64,000 nt of DNA from Flavobacterium pokkalii (GCF_014596575.1 NZ_NASZ01000002.1:62001-126000), one strand, 5' to 3'; positions 26,154 through 35,155 are shown, numbered from the stretch's first letter. A program made the numbers and translations. The notes: a model not told the origin generated them from the letters alone.

Positions 26154-26597
26154 TTAGCTCTTTTTTTCATCATCAGGAAGCACAGTTCCTTTGATAGTTA
26201 AAGTTTTTGTAGGTTGTCCTTCCGCATTTGAAGTTACCGTAACCGTTTTTGTAAATTGCCCCACTCTGTCAGTAGCATATTTTACGCTAATTTTTCCTGT
26301 AGCACCCGGAGCAATAGGCTCTTTTGGTGTTGAAGGTACTGTACATCCGCATGAACCTACAGTATTTGTAATGATAAGTGGTTTGTTCCCGTTATTTGTA
26401 AAAACAAATTCACGTCTTCCGTCTGCATTATGAGCGATTGTTCCGTAATCAATAGTTTCTGTTTCAAAAACCATCCCAGCTCCGTTAACTTTCGCCATTT
26501 TAGTAGCTGTTGCTTTGATTTTTTTAGTAGTAGTTTGCGCTTTGGTAGTAGTGATTCCAAAAACAATTAATCCTGCAAGTAAAACTATTTTTTTCAT
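26154..26597 (-). CDS. DUF1573 periplasmic protein
   Basis: This 147-aa protein has a signal peptide (KKIVLLAGLIVFGITTTKAQ) and a single DUF1573 domain with an immunoglobulin-like (HYDIN/ASH-type) fold: FETETIDYGTIAHNADGRREFVFTNNGNKPLIITNTVGSCGCTVPSTPKEPI. The conserved SCGCT motif is present. The family is abundant in Bacteroidota and has no settled function. Its promoter region holds an imperfect palindrome (26609-26634) that overlaps a -7 box. Confidence 0.88.
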   Translation of the reverse strand: MKKIVLLAGLIVFGITTTKAQTTTKKIKATATKMAKVNGAGMVFETETIDYGTIAHNADGRREFVFTNNGNKPLIITNTVGSCGCTVPSTPKEPIAPGATGKISVKYATDRVGQFTKTVTVTSNAEGQPTKTLTIKGTVLPDDEKKS

Positions 26598-26608
26598 TTT
26601 TTTCGAAA

Positions 26609-26634
26609 TTTAGATTTTGTACAACAAATCTAAA
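26609..26634 (-). promoter_or_regulatory. Palindrome and -7 box before the DUF1573 gene
   Basis: Arms TTTAGATTT (26609-26617) and AAATCTAAA (26626-26634) pair around an 8-nt centre. A minus-strand -7 box TAGATTTG (complement of 26625-26632) lies inside the right arm, so binding there would block transcription. Confidence 0.4.
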
Positions 26635-26761
26635 GAAAAAATCATGCCATTGGCTTAAATTTTCCTTAAAAATGTTTTTAATTTTTCAAGTGGTCGTTAT
26701 TCGTTATAAAATTTTTAAATTCGCTTTCACATTTTTTCTAATTAATTAAATTCAAAATAAG

Positions 26762-29368
26762 TTGGCATCTAAAGAGAAAGCGGTTAAGGAAACCCCATTA
26801 ATGAAGCAGTATAACGAGATAAAAAGGAAATATCCGGATGCCTGTTTGTTGTTTAGGGTTGGTGATTTTTATGAAACATTTGGAGAAGACGCTATTCGTT
26901 CCGCCAAGATATTAGGAATAACATTAACTAAACGTGGTGCGGGTTCAGAAAACGAAACGGCTTTGGCCGGATTTCCACATCATTCGATTAATACCTATCT
27001 GCCAAAATTGGTAAAAGCCGGACTTCGTGTAGCGATTTGCGATCAGCTTGAAGATCCGAAAATGACTAAATCGATTGTAAAACGTGGTGTAACCGAGTTG
27101 GTAACTCCGGGAGTTTCCATGAATGATGAAGTTTTGCAGTCAAAGGTGAATAATTTTTTGGCTTCGGTTTATTTTGGAAACAAAACCATAGGGATTTCAT
27201 TTTTAGATGTTTCAACGGGTGAATTTTTGACCGCTCAGGGAAATGCGGAATACATTGATAAGTTATTGCAGAATTTCAGTCCGTCTGAGGTTTTGATTCA
27301 AAAAAATAATAAAAACGATTTTAAGGGAAATTTTGGAGAAGATTTTCATTGTTTTTACCTTGAAGACTGGGTTTATAAAGAAGATTATGCTTTTGAAACC
27401 CTGACGAAACATTTTCAGACTATTTCTTTAAAGGGTTTTGGTGTTGAGGATTTGAAGGAGGGAATTATTGCTTCGGGAGCTATTTTGTATTATTTGTCCG
27501 AAACACAGCATAATAAAGTACAGCATATAACGGCTATTCAGCGTATTGCAGAAGATGCCTATGTTTGGATGGATCGATTTACAATCCGAAATCTGGAATT
27601 GTATCATAGTTACAATCCTAATGCGGTGACGCTTTTGGATGTGATTGATAAAACGCTATCGCCAATGGGAGGTCGTTTGTTGAAACGCTGGTTGGCTTTG
27701 CCTTTGAAAGATATAAATAAAGTCAGAAGTCGTCATGAGGTAGTTGCTTATTTGAAAGAGAATCAGGAAGTATTGCAAAAAATGCAATATCAAATCAAGC
27801 AAATTTCCGATTTAGAGCGTTTGATTTCTAAAATTGCCGCCGGAAAAGTTTCTCCACGTGAAGTGGTTTATTTAAAAGAATCTTTGGATGCTATTATTCC
27901 AATAAAAAGTTTGGCTTTGGAGAGTCAGCAGGAGGCGGTTAAGATTATTGGAGATAATTTGCATAGTTGTGATTTGCTTCGTGAAAAAATAAAAGCAACC
28001 TTGAATCAGGATGCGCCGGTTGCAATTGCTAAAGGAAATGCAATTGCCAAAGGAGTGAATGAGGAATTGGATGAATTGCGTGCTATTTCAACTTCCGGAA
28101 AAGAGTTTTTGGAAGGAATTGAGGCGAGAGAGTCGGAGCGTACCGGAATTTCTTCGTTGAAAATATCATTCAATAATGTTTTTGGATATTATATCGAAGT
28201 AAGAAATACACATAAAGATAAAGTGCCTGCCGAATGGATTAGAAAACAAACTTTGGTTAGTGCCGAGCGTTATATTACGGAAGAATTAAAGGAATACGAA
28301 GCGAAAATTCTGGGAGCTGAGGAAAAAATCCATAAAATTGAAACCGAATTATTTGAACAATTAGTCGCCTGGATTGCAACTTATATCAAACCGGTTCAGT
28401 TGAACGCTAATTTGGTTGCGCAATTGGATTGTTTGTGTTCTTTTACCCAATTGGCGATTGAAAATAAATATGTGTGTCCGGAACTGGATGAAACTTTTGA
28501 GTTGGATATTAAAAACGGAAGGCACCCTGTAATTGAAAAGCAGTTGCCTGTTGGTGTTCCGTATATTGCGAATGATGTTTTCTTAGACCGGGAAACACAG
28601 CAGATCATTATGATTACCGGACCTAATATGTCGGGTAAGTCGGCTATTTTGCGTCAAACGGCTTTAATTGTGCTGCTGGCGCAAATGGGAAGCTTTGTTC
28701 CGGCAGAGAGTGTTAAAATGGGTGTGGTGGATAAGATTTTTACCAGAGTAGGGGCAAGCGATAATATTTCGATGGGCGAATCTACTTTTATGGTGGAGAT
28801 GAATGAAACGGCTTCGATTTTGAATAATATTTCGGAGAGGAGTTTGGTATTGTTAGATGAAATTGGTCGTGGTACCAGTACCTATGACGGAATTTCGATT
28901 GCCTGGGCTATCGCCGAATTTTTGCATGAACATCCTTCGAAACCCAAAACCTTATTTGCTACGCATTATCATGAATTGAACGAAATGAGCGAATCCTTGA
29001 ATCGTATTCAGAATTACAATGTTTCGGTCAAAGAATTAAAAGATAATGTGCTTTTTATTCGAAAATTGGTTAAAGGAGGAAGCGCGCACAGTTTTGGTAT
29101 TCATGTAGCTAAGATGGCCGGAATGCCGCAATTAGTGATTGCTAAAGCACAGAAAATTTTGAAAAAGCTTGAAAAAGATCATTCAGGAGCTGCTTTGAAT
29201 GGAATTAAACCGGAAAAAGAAGAAATGCAAATGAGCTTCTTTAATTTAGATGATCCTTTATTAGAAGAGATAAAAGAAGAAATTTTGAATCTCGATATCA
29301 ATTCGGTGACTCCGGTTGAGGCTTTAATGAAGCTGAATGAAATTAAAAGAATGCTGAGCAGAAAATAA
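26762..29368 (+). CDS. mutS: DNA mismatch repair protein MutS
   Basis: This 868-aa protein recognises mispaired bases. It has the N-terminal mismatch-binding domain with [13 protein letters not shown] (Phe of the FxE motif at about residues 32-34), connector, lever and clamp domains, and a C-terminal ATPase with Walker A GPNMSGKS (620-627), ENTSMGEST-like SMGESTF, Walker [17 protein letters not shown] and a HTH. The reading frame starts at a TTG at 26762; the first ATG is 14 codons later and would cut the conserved [13 protein letters not shown] start, so the TTG is preferred. No MutL gene is nearby. Confidence 0.95.
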   Translation: MASKEKAVKETPLMKQYNEIKRKYPDACLLFRVGDFYETFGEDAIRSAKILGITLTKRGAGSENETALAGFPHHSINTYLPKLVKAGLRVAICDQLEDPKMTKSIVKRGVTELVTPGVSMNDEVLQSKVNNFLASVYFGNKTIGISFLDVSTGEFLTAQGNAEYIDKLLQNFSPSEVLIQKNNKNDFKGNFGEDFHCFYLEDWVYKEDYAFETLTKHFQTISLKGFGVEDLKEGIIASGAILYYLSETQHNKVQHITAIQRIAEDAYVWMDRFTIRNLELYHSYNPNAVTLLDVIDKTLSPMGGRLLKRWLALPLKDINKVRSRHEVVAYLKENQEVLQKMQYQIKQISDLERLISKIAAGKVSPREVVYLKESLDAIIPIKSLALESQQEAVKIIGDNLHSCDLLREKIKATLNQDAPVAIAKGNAIAKGVNEELDELRAISTSGKEFLEGIEARESERTGISSLKISFNNVFGYYIEVRNTHKDKVPAEWIRKQTLVSAERYITEELKEYEAKILGAEEKIHKIETELFEQLVAWIATYIKPVQLNANLVAQLDCLCSFTQLAIENKYVCPELDETFELDIKNGRHPVIEKQLPVGVPYIANDVFLDRETQQIIMITGPNMSGKSAILRQTALIVLLAQMGSFVPAESVKMGVVDKIFTRVGASDNISMGESTFMVEMNETASILNNISERSLVLLDEIGRGTSTYDGISIAWAIAEFLHEHPSKPKTLFATHYHELNEMSESLNRIQNYNVSVKELKDNVLFIRKLVKGGSAHSFGIHVAKMAGMPQLVIAKAQKILKKLEKDHSGAALNGIKPEKEEMQMSFFNLDDPLLEEIKEEILNLDINSVTPVEALMKLNEIKRMLSRK

Positions 29369-29433
29369 TTTGTTTTTAAAACGAAGTAAATCAAAATCTT
29401 AGTTGGTGGATTTGATTTTTTTTCTAAAAATTC

Positions 29434-29463
29434 TTGTGTAATCGGAAAAAGGTCTTAAATTTG
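29434..29463 (+). promoter_or_regulatory. Promoter of the tRNA-Gly/tRNA-Leu operon
   Basis: TTG (29434-29436) and TAAATTTG (29456-29463) are 19 nt apart. The first tRNA begins 48 nt downstream of the -7 box. This is one of the best consensus promoters in the window. Confidence 0.75.
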
Positions 29464-29511
29464 CATCCGCAATACCGAATAAGTGTTGCGGTTCTTTTGA
29501 GAATTGTTAAT

Positions 29512-29584
29512 GCGAAAATAGCTCAGTTGGTAGAGCGCGACCTTGCCAAGGTCGAGGTCGCGGGTTCGAGCCCCGTTTTTCGCT
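29512..29584 (+). tRNA. tRNA-Gly (GCC anticodon)
   Basis: The 73-nt cloverleaf has acceptor arms GCGAAAA and TTTTCGC, D-arm AGCTCAGTTGGTAGAGC, anticodon loop with GCC in CTTGCCAAG, and a T-arm GCGGG-TTCGAGC-CCCGT. The CCA end is not encoded. Confidence 0.95.
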
Positions 29585-29598
29585 CAATATTGCATCAT

Positions 29599-29684
29599 GC
29601 TCGGATGGTGAAATTGGTAGACACGCTGGACTTAAAATCCAGTGAACAGCAATGTTCGTGCGGGTTCAAGTCCCGCTCTGAGTA
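29599..29684 (+). tRNA. tRNA-Leu (TAA anticodon)
   Basis: This 86-nt class II tRNA has a long variable arm (GTGAACAGCAATGTTCGT). The acceptor is GCTCGGA with TCTGAGT, the anticodon loop CTTAAAA gives UAA, and the T-arm is GCGGG-TTCAAGT-CCCGC. CCA is not encoded. It is 14 nt from tRNA-Gly and co-transcribed. Confidence 0.95.
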
Positions 29685-29689
29685 CAAAG

Positions 29690-29722
29690 AAAGCTTCAAA
29701 CGTTTGTTTGGAGCTTTTTTGT
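29690..29722 (+). terminator. Terminator after the tRNA pair
   Basis: AAGCTTCAAAC (29691-29701) pairs with GTTTGGAGCTT (29706-29716), with one G-T pair, around a 4-nt loop and runs into TTTTTT. Confidence 0.82.
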
Positions 29723-29791
29723 TTTATATTGGTTTTGTTTAAAAAATTAGAAAAGCATAAGTGTTTTTCTTTTTTTTCTGAGATAAGAATT

Positions 29792-30139
29792 ATGGGGACT
29801 TTTGTTATTAGTAAAAGATTTAGTGGCGATTATAAGTTTGAGTTTGTTTCCAGAAAAGGGAAAACCATTTTTACGAGTAATGCTTATGAGTTGCGGATGG
29901 ATTGTGAGGCGGATGCTGAATATTTGCTTTCTGAGCTGGAGACTTGTTCTTATGTGAAATTTAAAACATCTAAAGGGAGGTTTTTCTTTAGAGTGGTTGT
30001 GGATAATAAAGTGATTGCTGTAAGCCGAAAATACAGTACGGAATTGATGGTACAGAAAGGGATTGATGAGATTGTGAAATACGGTTCGAAGGCAGAGATA
30101 TTGGATTTTGCTAATAATGGATTTGTGTTTCCGGAATAA
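29792..30139 (+). CDS. DUF1508 (YegP-like) protein
   Basis: The protein has 115 aa from the ATG at 29792 (MGTFVISKRFSGDYKFEF). The same frame stays open upstream through the tRNA-Leu terminator, but those codons are not conserved and overlap structural RNA. Two tandem DUF1508 repeats are seen: GDYKFEFVSRKGKTIFTSNAYELRMDCEADAEYL and KGRFFFRVVVDNKVIAVSRKYSTELMVQKGIDEI. The YegP family has a small alpha/beta fold and no known reaction. It is followed by a two-way terminator. Confidence 0.82.
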   Translation: MGTFVISKRFSGDYKFEFVSRKGKTIFTSNAYELRMDCEADAEYLLSELETCSYVKFKTSKGRFFFRVVVDNKVIAVSRKYSTELMVQKGIDEIVKYGSKAEILDFANNGFVFPE

Positions 30140-30180
30140 TTAAAGTAATTCTTTTTTTTGGGAATTTATAAGTATAAAAA

Positions 30181-30210
30181 AAGCCGTTACATGGTAACGG
30201 CTTGATTTTT
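30181..30210. terminator. Two-way terminator between DUF1508 and the lipoprotein gene
   Basis: AAGCCGTTAC (30181-30190) and GTAACGGCTT (30194-30203) form a 10-bp stem with a 3-nt loop. A-runs to the left and T-runs to the right let it work in both directions. Confidence 0.88.
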
Positions 30211-30228
30211 TTTACTGTAGTTTAGTAA

Positions 30229-30432
30229 TTACTCAGCAGCAGGAGCTTCAGCAGCTGGAGCAGCAGCAGTATCAACAGCAACAGCAGCAGTATCAGCAGC
30301 AACAGCAGCAGTGTCAACAGCTTCTACAGCAGTTGTGTCAGCAGCAGCTTCCTCAGCAGGAGCTTCAGCTTTTTTACAAGATACAACAGATAATACAGCA
30401 ACTACAGCTAAACTTAAAAATACTTTTTTCAT
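30229..30432 (-). CDS. Small alanine-rich repetitive lipoprotein
   Basis: This 67-aa protein has a lipoprotein signal (MKKVFLSLAVVAVLSVVSC, Cys19 acylated) followed by KKAEAPAEEAAADTT and reiterated units of the type VDTAAVAADTAAVAVDTAA, ending APAAEAPAAE. It is acidic and low in complexity, without a fold that can be predicted. The DNA is a degenerate GCA/CAG triplet array that could vary in length by slippage. A -7 box (TATCTTTG, complement of 30470-30477) precedes it. Similar small Ala/Asp/Thr lipoproteins are often found, and often strongly expressed, in flavobacteria (from memory); the function is unknown. Confidence 0.8.
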   Translation of the reverse strand: MKKVFLSLAVVAVLSVVSCKKAEAPAEEAAADTTAVEAVDTAAVAADTAAVAVDTAAAPAAEAPAAE

Positions 30433-30819
30433 CTTACTTTATTATAAAAGGTTAATTATTAATTCGAGGCAAAGATATAAAATTTTTGATATGTAAAATA
30501 TTTTTTCATTTTTTTTTTAAAATATTATTCGATTATATTTTGCGGATAATTGGTGTAATTTAATGATTACATATTGCAGTTTGAATCACTTTGTTTTTTA
30601 AATCAGTACTAAAAAAAGCTATTTTTTAATGTTTTGATTTTAAATGTTTTATGGTTGTGTTTTCTTTTGTGAAGCCATTTTTTGTGAATTTTTAAATCTA
30701 AGAATGTCTTTTTTGAGAAAACAGTTTTTAAAAACCTTGATTTTTGAGATTTAGTTAGAAGGTTATAAAAGCTTTTTTCAAAAGGAAAAATAGAAACAGT
30801 ATAAGCTATTTCGGTTCGT
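30433..30819. other. Intergenic region, AT-rich, no gene seen
   Basis: Apart from the -7 box of the lipoprotein gene at 30470-30477, this 387-bp stretch shows only long T/A runs. I found no RNA gene, strong hairpin or reading frame with coding character in it. The stop codon of waaA is at its right edge. Confidence 0.6.
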
Positions 30820-32073
30820 TTAAAACTCGATTTTTGTATTTAGAGTTGCTATTTTTTCTAAAATCAGCGAAGTAGCGCCTTTGTTTTTATTTACAAAGTT
30901 TTTGCAAATACCACCTTTTTTCTTACGCTTAGTTTCGTCTGTAATTAAGCAGGTGAAAATTTCGGATAATTCCTGATTGTTGATGATGCTTGTGCAGCCT
31001 TCAAGATTTACTAAATCGACAGCTTCTGCAAAATGCGAATAGTTAGGGCCGATTATGATAGGAACACCAAAAGTGGCTGGTTCTAATATATTGTGAACGC
31101 CCGGGTTTCCAAAACCGCCGCCTACGTAGGCAATGTTGGCATAGCTGTAAATTTTGGTCAAAATCCCGATGGTGTCAATGATAAAAACCTCAAAATTGGC
31201 TAAATTTTTATTTTCTTTTTCGCTGAAAAGAACTGTTTTCTTGTTGATGCTGTTCTTTAATTTTTCAATTTGCTCACTTTTGATGTTGTGCGGAGCAATA
31301 ATGAATTTGACTTTTTGTGTAGTCGTGTTGATGTAATCAATAAGTAATTCTTCGTCTTTAGGCCAGGAGCTTCCAACAACGATAGTCGTTGTATTGTTTT
31401 TAAAAGCGGAAATAAAATCTAAAGTATTGTCTTTTTCTAAAATAGTGACAACCCTGTCAAAACGAGTATCGCCTGAAACAATGACATTGGTTTTGTTAAG
31501 TTGATTTAGTAGTTTTTTGGATAATTCATTTTGGACAAAAAAGAAAGTAAATATGTTTAGCGCATTGCGGTAAAATTGTCCGTACCATTTAAAGAATACT
31601 TGGTTTTCTCTAAAAATTCCTGAAATTAAATAATTGGGAGTTTTTAATTTATGGAGTTCGTTGAGGTAATTTGGCCAATATTCATATTTAATAAAGAAAG
31701 CCATTTCCGGATGAACGAGTTTTAGGAATTTTTGAGCATTTTTTTTGGTGTCCATCGGTAAATAAACAGTAGCATCGGCAATGTTGTTGTTTTTACGAAC
31801 TTCATATCCGGATGGCGAAAAGAAAGTCAAAACAATTTTGTGGGTAGGATATTTTTCTTTGATTTTTTCAATAACCGGCAAGCCTTGTTCGTATTCTCCT
31901 AAAGAGGCTGCGTGAAACCAGATGGTTTTATCGTTGCTGCTTATTTTTTGCGAAAGCGTCTTAAAAACTGTTTTTCTGCCGGCAACAAACTGTTTTATTT
32001 TTGGGTTGAATAGCGCAACGAATTTTAGCAAAAGTGCGGTAATTGTAATGAGGATATTGTATAGAAAAAGCAT
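30820..32073 (-). CDS. waaA: 3-deoxy-D-manno-octulosonic acid (Kdo) transferase
   Basis: The protein has 417 aa from the ATG at 32073 (MLFLYNILITITALLLKF); an ATG at 32121 adds 16 residues that break the family start. It transfers Kdo to lipid A precursors at the inner membrane (GT30). An N-terminal membrane anchor is followed by WFHAASLGEYEQGLPVIE with the conserved glutamate, then EYWPN, SGDTRFDRV, VVGSSWPKDEE and the C-terminal nucleotide-sugar site YVGGGFGNPGVHNILEPATFGVPIIIGPN. It diverges from a sugar aminotransferase gene, so both may serve surface glycan synthesis. Confidence 0.92.
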   Translation of the reverse strand: MLFLYNILITITALLLKFVALFNPKIKQFVAGRKTVFKTLSQKISSNDKTIWFHAASLGEYEQGLPVIEKIKEKYPTHKIVLTFFSPSGYEVRKNNNIADATVYLPMDTKKNAQKFLKLVHPEMAFFIKYEYWPNYLNELHKLKTPNYLISGIFRENQVFFKWYGQFYRNALNIFTFFFVQNELSKKLLNQLNKTNVIVSGDTRFDRVVTILEKDNTLDFISAFKNNTTTIVVGSSWPKDEELLIDYINTTTQKVKFIIAPHNIKSEQIEKLKNSINKKTVLFSEKENKNLANFEVFIIDTIGILTKIYSYANIAYVGGGFGNPGVHNILEPATFGVPIIIGPNYSHFAEAVDLVNLEGCTSIINNQELSEIFTCLITDETKRKKKGGICKNFVNKNKGATSLILEKIATLNTKIEF

Positions 32074-32227
32074 TGGGAATTTTTTTGCGGCTAAAATACA
32101 TTTTCTTTGGCTTAAAAACATTGGTTTGAAGGCAATAATAGCTATTTTTGTTTCCCTTTTGTGAAAGTGTAGTTGTTGATTAATAAGTGTAAAAACAACA
32201 ACTTTCTAATTATTTAATACAGTTGAA

Positions 32228-33361
32228 ATGAAGAAAATTCAAATGGTTGACTTAAAAAGTCAATACGATAAAATTGCTGCTATGGTAAACACTTCTATTC
32301 AGGAAGTTTTGGATAATACAGCTTATATTAATGGTCCTCAGGTGCATCAGTTTCAAAAATCTTTGGAAGATTATTTAGGAGTAAAACATGTGATTCCTTG
32401 TGCTAATGGTACCGATGCCTTGCAAATTGCGATGATGGGATTGGGTTTAAAACCGGGTGATGAGGTGATTACTGCCGATTTTACTTTTGCGGCTACTGTG
32501 GAGGTGATTGCTTTGTTGCAACTAACACCGGTTTTAGTAGATGTGGATGTGGATAGTATGAATATTTCTTTAGAAAAAATTAAAGCAGCCATCACTCCAA
32601 AAACTAAGGCGATTGTTCCGGTACATTTATTTGGTCGTGCGGCTAATATGGATGCTATTATGGAATTGGCAGCGGCACATAATTTATATGTTATCGAAGA
32701 TAATGCGCAGGCTATTGGTGCGGATTATGTTTCTTCTAAAGGAACAAAAACTAAGGTAGGAACTATTGGTCATGTAGGTGCGACTTCCTTTTTTCCGTCT
32801 AAAAATTTAGGTTGTTACGGAGATGGAGGAGCGATTTTTACGAATGATGATGCTTTGGCGCACATTATTCGCGGAATTGTAAATCACGGAATGTACGAGC
32901 GTTACCATCATGATGTAGTAGGGGTGAATTCAAGGTTAGACAGTGTTCAGGCTGCGGTTTTGAATGCTAAATTGCCTTTTTTGAACGATTATAATACAGC
33001 TCGTCGATTGGCTGCAAGCAAGTATAATGCTGCTTTATCAGCTCATGCTAATATTATAACTCCTTCATTTGATGCAAATGAAAATAATCATGTTTTTCAT
33101 CAATATACCTTAAGAATTATTGGTAAAGACAGAAACGGATTGATGCAACATTTGTTAGACAAAGGAATTCCTTGTGCTATTTATTATCCAATTCCTTTGC
33201 ATTCGCAAAAAGCTTATGCAGATGTTCGTTATAAAGAAGAAGATTTTCCGGTAACCAATCAATTAGTTCAGGAAGTGATTTCGTTGCCAATGCATACGGA
33301 ATTAGACGATGAACAAATCCAATTTATAACTGATTCTGTTTTAGAATTTTTAAATCAATAA
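32228..33361 (+). CDS. DegT/DnrJ/EryC1/StrS-family sugar aminotransferase
   Basis: This 377-aa PLP enzyme moves an amino group onto a nucleotide-linked keto-sugar. GTDALQIAM (61-69) binds the phosphate of PLP, Asp158 in VIEDNAQAIGA is the pyridine-N partner, and Lys192 in SFFPSKNLGCYGDGGA forms the Schiff base. The C-terminal HQYTLRI and CAIYYPIPLHSQKAY are family features. The closest recalled relatives act on UDP-GlcNAc3NAcA-type sugars (WbpE/WlbC), but no matching dehydrogenase or acetyltransferase is adjacent. The next gene starts 2 nt after the stop. Confidence 0.9.
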   Translation: MKKIQMVDLKSQYDKIAAMVNTSIQEVLDNTAYINGPQVHQFQKSLEDYLGVKHVIPCANGTDALQIAMMGLGLKPGDEVITADFTFAATVEVIALLQLTPVLVDVDVDSMNISLEKIKAAITPKTKAIVPVHLFGRAANMDAIMELAAAHNLYVIEDNAQAIGADYVSSKGTKTKVGTIGHVGATSFFPSKNLGCYGDGGAIFTNDDALAHIIRGIVNHGMYERYHHDVVGVNSRLDSVQAAVLNAKLPFLNDYNTARRLAASKYNAALSAHANIITPSFDANENNHVFHQYTLRIIGKDRNGLMQHLLDKGIPCAIYYPIPLHSQKAYADVRYKEEDFPVTNQLVQEVISLPMHTELDDEQIQFITDSVLEFLNQ

Positions 33362-33363
33362 AT

Positions 33364-33807
33364 ATGAAAAAATCCTTGTTTGTTTTTGCGTTGTTTTTGA
33401 TTTCTTTTTCAAATTGGGCACAAAATGCTAGTATTGCTAAAGAAGAAAAAGTGGTCGCTGACAGAGTAGAAGCTTTGCGCAAAGCTTTAATCGATCCAAC
33501 TGCTGAAAGTTTGAAATCCCTAACTTCAAAAGATTTAAGTTACGGACATTCCAGTGGAGTGCTTCAGGATCAAAAAGTGTTTATCGAAAAACTGATGAAC
33601 GGCGAATCGGATTTTGTGACGATTGAATTCCAAAATCAAAGCATTCAAATTAGCGGAGATGTTGCTGTTGTAAGGCATAATTTGGCGGCGCATACTAAAG
33701 ACAGCGGTGTGGACAAGGATATTAAAATAGGAATTATGTTGGTTTGGCAAAAACAAAAAGGAAAATGGTTGTTGATAGGTCGTCAGGCGTTTAAATTGCC
33801 ATCATAA
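33364..33807 (+). CDS. Secreted NTF2-like (DUF4440) protein
   Basis: This 147-aa protein has a signal peptide (KKSLFVFALFLISFSNWAQ) and an NTF2-like cone fold: EKVVADRVEALRKALIDPTAESLKSLTSKDLSYGHSSG, then FVTIEFQNQSIQISGDVAVVRHNL and IGIMLVWQKQKGKWLLIGRQAFK. The DUF4440 branch includes unknown periplasmic proteins and small-ligand binders. It starts 2 nt after the aminotransferase and is co-transcribed with it, but a metabolic link is not evident. Confidence 0.83.
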   Translation: MKKSLFVFALFLISFSNWAQNASIAKEEKVVADRVEALRKALIDPTAESLKSLTSKDLSYGHSSGVLQDQKVFIEKLMNGESDFVTIEFQNQSIQISGDVAVVRHNLAAHTKDSGVDKDIKIGIMLVWQKQKGKWLLIGRQAFKLPS

Positions 33808-33829
33808 GAAGTTAAAAAAGAATAAATAA

Positions 33830-33868
33830 AAATCCCAAATTATGAAGAAGATAGTTTGGGATTTTTTA
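33830..33868 (+). terminator. Terminator of the aminotransferase operon
   Basis: AAATCCCAAA pairs with TTTGGGATTT over a 15-nt loop (stem from 33830 to 33864) and continues into T residues. It also faces the convergent DUF3037 gene and may work in both directions. Confidence 0.78.
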
Positions 33869-33873
33869 TTGGT

Positions 33874-34257
33874 TTAGAGTACTAATTCCTGATATAATTT
33901 TTCGAAAGTCTGATCCAAATTGCTACTAAAACCCGAATGTGGTCTGGAGGTTTGTATACTGGAACTTTTTACAGCTGTAAGCCATCTAAAACGCTCGTCT
34001 TTTTCCAATTGAGCAATTGGTCCTGCACTTTTTTTGCCTTCGCAAATAGCCACAAAAGAATCCAGATTCGTTTTGAGTTGGTCCAAATCAAATTCTTCGC
34101 AAAAAAGGCGAATTTTTTTTGCTGGAATTTGATACTGAATACGTAAAAATTTTTGACGTTTGCAGTAAAGCATCAATCCTACATTGATAAATTCTTCGCG
34201 TTCTACTTTAGGTACTATACGAATAACTGCATATTCATACAAGTGTTGTTCGTGCAT
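33874..34257 (-). CDS. DUF3037 protein, partner of the HipA-like kinase
   Basis: This 127-aa protein has the DUF3037 pattern: YEYAVIRIVPKVEREEFINVGLMLYC at the N-terminus, IPAKKIRLFCEEFDLDQLKTNLDSFVAICEG in the middle, and FRWLTAVKSSSIQTSRPHSGFSSNLDQTFEKLY at the C-terminus. No catalytic motif is known. It overlaps the upstream kinase gene by 23 nt, so the two are translationally coupled. DUF3037 genes recur next to HipA-like kinase genes in many bacteria (from memory), which suggests a shared task, possibly substrate or regulator of the kinase (inference). Confidence 0.85.
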   Translation of the reverse strand: MHEQHLYEYAVIRIVPKVEREEFINVGLMLYCKRQKFLRIQYQIPAKKIRLFCEEFDLDQLKTNLDSFVAICEGKKSAGPIAQLEKDERFRWLTAVKSSSIQTSRPHSGFSSNLDQTFEKLYQELVL

Positions 34258-35023
34258 CTTGAGCTTGTTTTAGGAATATTTCGGCGTTCTTTAAACGCAT
34301 ACTTAAAAATTGAAAATAAACGGCTTTGATTGCTTCGGCTGTTATCGTTTGATCATCCCATTGTAACCAGTCTTCCGGAATTTGATTTACAATTTCCTTG
34401 AGAAAAGTGTCGTTTAAGATAGCGGTAAATTCCTGATGTGCTTCATCCAGTCTTGAAGCCTTTGGTAATAGAACATGGTCTTTAATTAAAGCAAACGGAG
34501 TTACAGCAGTTTTTTCCCAGTTAGTCCAGGAATGATGAAAATAAAAAGAAGCGCCATGGTCTATTAACCAAAGTTCTTTTTTCCAAATTAAGAGATTAGT
34601 GTTTTTAAAAGTTCGGTCAACATTGGTAATAAAAGCATCTAGCCAAACAATTTTTGATGCTAATAATGCCTCACAATCATTGGCAGCTGCATCATAGGTA
34701 ATTGCTCCTGATAAATAATGCAATCCTAAATTTAATCCCTGACTGAATTTCAATAAATCCTGAATTTCTTCATCAGCTTCAGTTCTTCCAAAAGCTTCAT
34801 CCAATTCAGCAAAAACTAATTCAGGAACCGGAAGCCCAAGGAACTTAGCGATTTGACCACCTAAGAATTCAGCAATTAAAGCTTTTACACCGTGACCAGC
34901 ACCTCTGAATTTTAATACATATTTAAAATCGTCATCTGCTTCTGCCAGAGCAGGTAACGAGCCCCCTTCCCGAAGTGGTGTGATGTAACGGATAACGTTT
35001 ACAGTTCGTAAATTTGAAATCAT
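34235..35023 (-). CDS. HipA-like kinase-domain protein
   Basis: This 262-aa protein resembles the kinase core of HipA without the N-terminal HipA subdomain. Candidate active-site residues are Lys38 (FKYVLKFRGAGHG), the catalytic loop FITNVDRTFKNTNLL with Asp136 and Asn141, and metal-binding Asp155 (LWLIDHGASF). They suggest a live phosphotransferase. No HipB antitoxin gene is next to it; instead DUF3037 overlaps its 3' end. It is shorter than HipA (about 440 aa). The substrate is unknown. A minus-strand -7 box (TATCTTTG, complement of 35043-35050) precedes it. Confidence 0.82.
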   Translation of the reverse strand: MISNLRTVNVIRYITPLREGGSLPALAEADDDFKYVLKFRGAGHGVKALIAEFLGGQIAKFLGLPVPELVFAELDEAFGRTEADEEIQDLLKFSQGLNLGLHYLSGAITYDAAANDCEALLASKIVWLDAFITNVDRTFKNTNLLIWKKELWLIDHGASFYFHHSWTNWEKTAVTPFALIKDHVLLPKASRLDEAHQEFTAILNDTFLKEIVNQIPEDWLQWDDQTITAEAIKAVYFQFLSMRLKNAEIFLKQAQDARTTLV

Positions 35024-35155
35024 AAAAAGAAAATCTTAAAAACAAAGATAGCTAAAATTCCAAAAGTTAATTTTGATAGGACAATTGTGTTGAAATAAAA
35101 AATCCCCACAAACATAAGTTCATGAGGATTCTTTATATAATTACTGAAATCTAAT

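Noticed and set aside
29434-29742. Open frame running across the tRNA-Gly and tRNA-Leu genes
   Set aside because: It lies on two perfect cloverleaf structures and their terminator; the codons show no protein family pattern.
29642-29791. Upstream extension of the DUF1508 reading frame
   Set aside because: It overlaps tRNA-Leu and its terminator; the family start is MGTFVISKRF at 29792.
30240-30360. Regular CAG/GCA triplet pattern, considered as CRISPR or tandem repeat locus
   Set aside because: There are no spacers; the pattern is the codon array of the Ala-rich lipoprotein on the minus strand.
34235-35023. Classical HipBA toxin-antitoxin module
   Set aside because: No HipB-like HTH gene is adjacent and the kinase lacks the HipA N-terminal domain; it is listed as a HipA-like kinase only.
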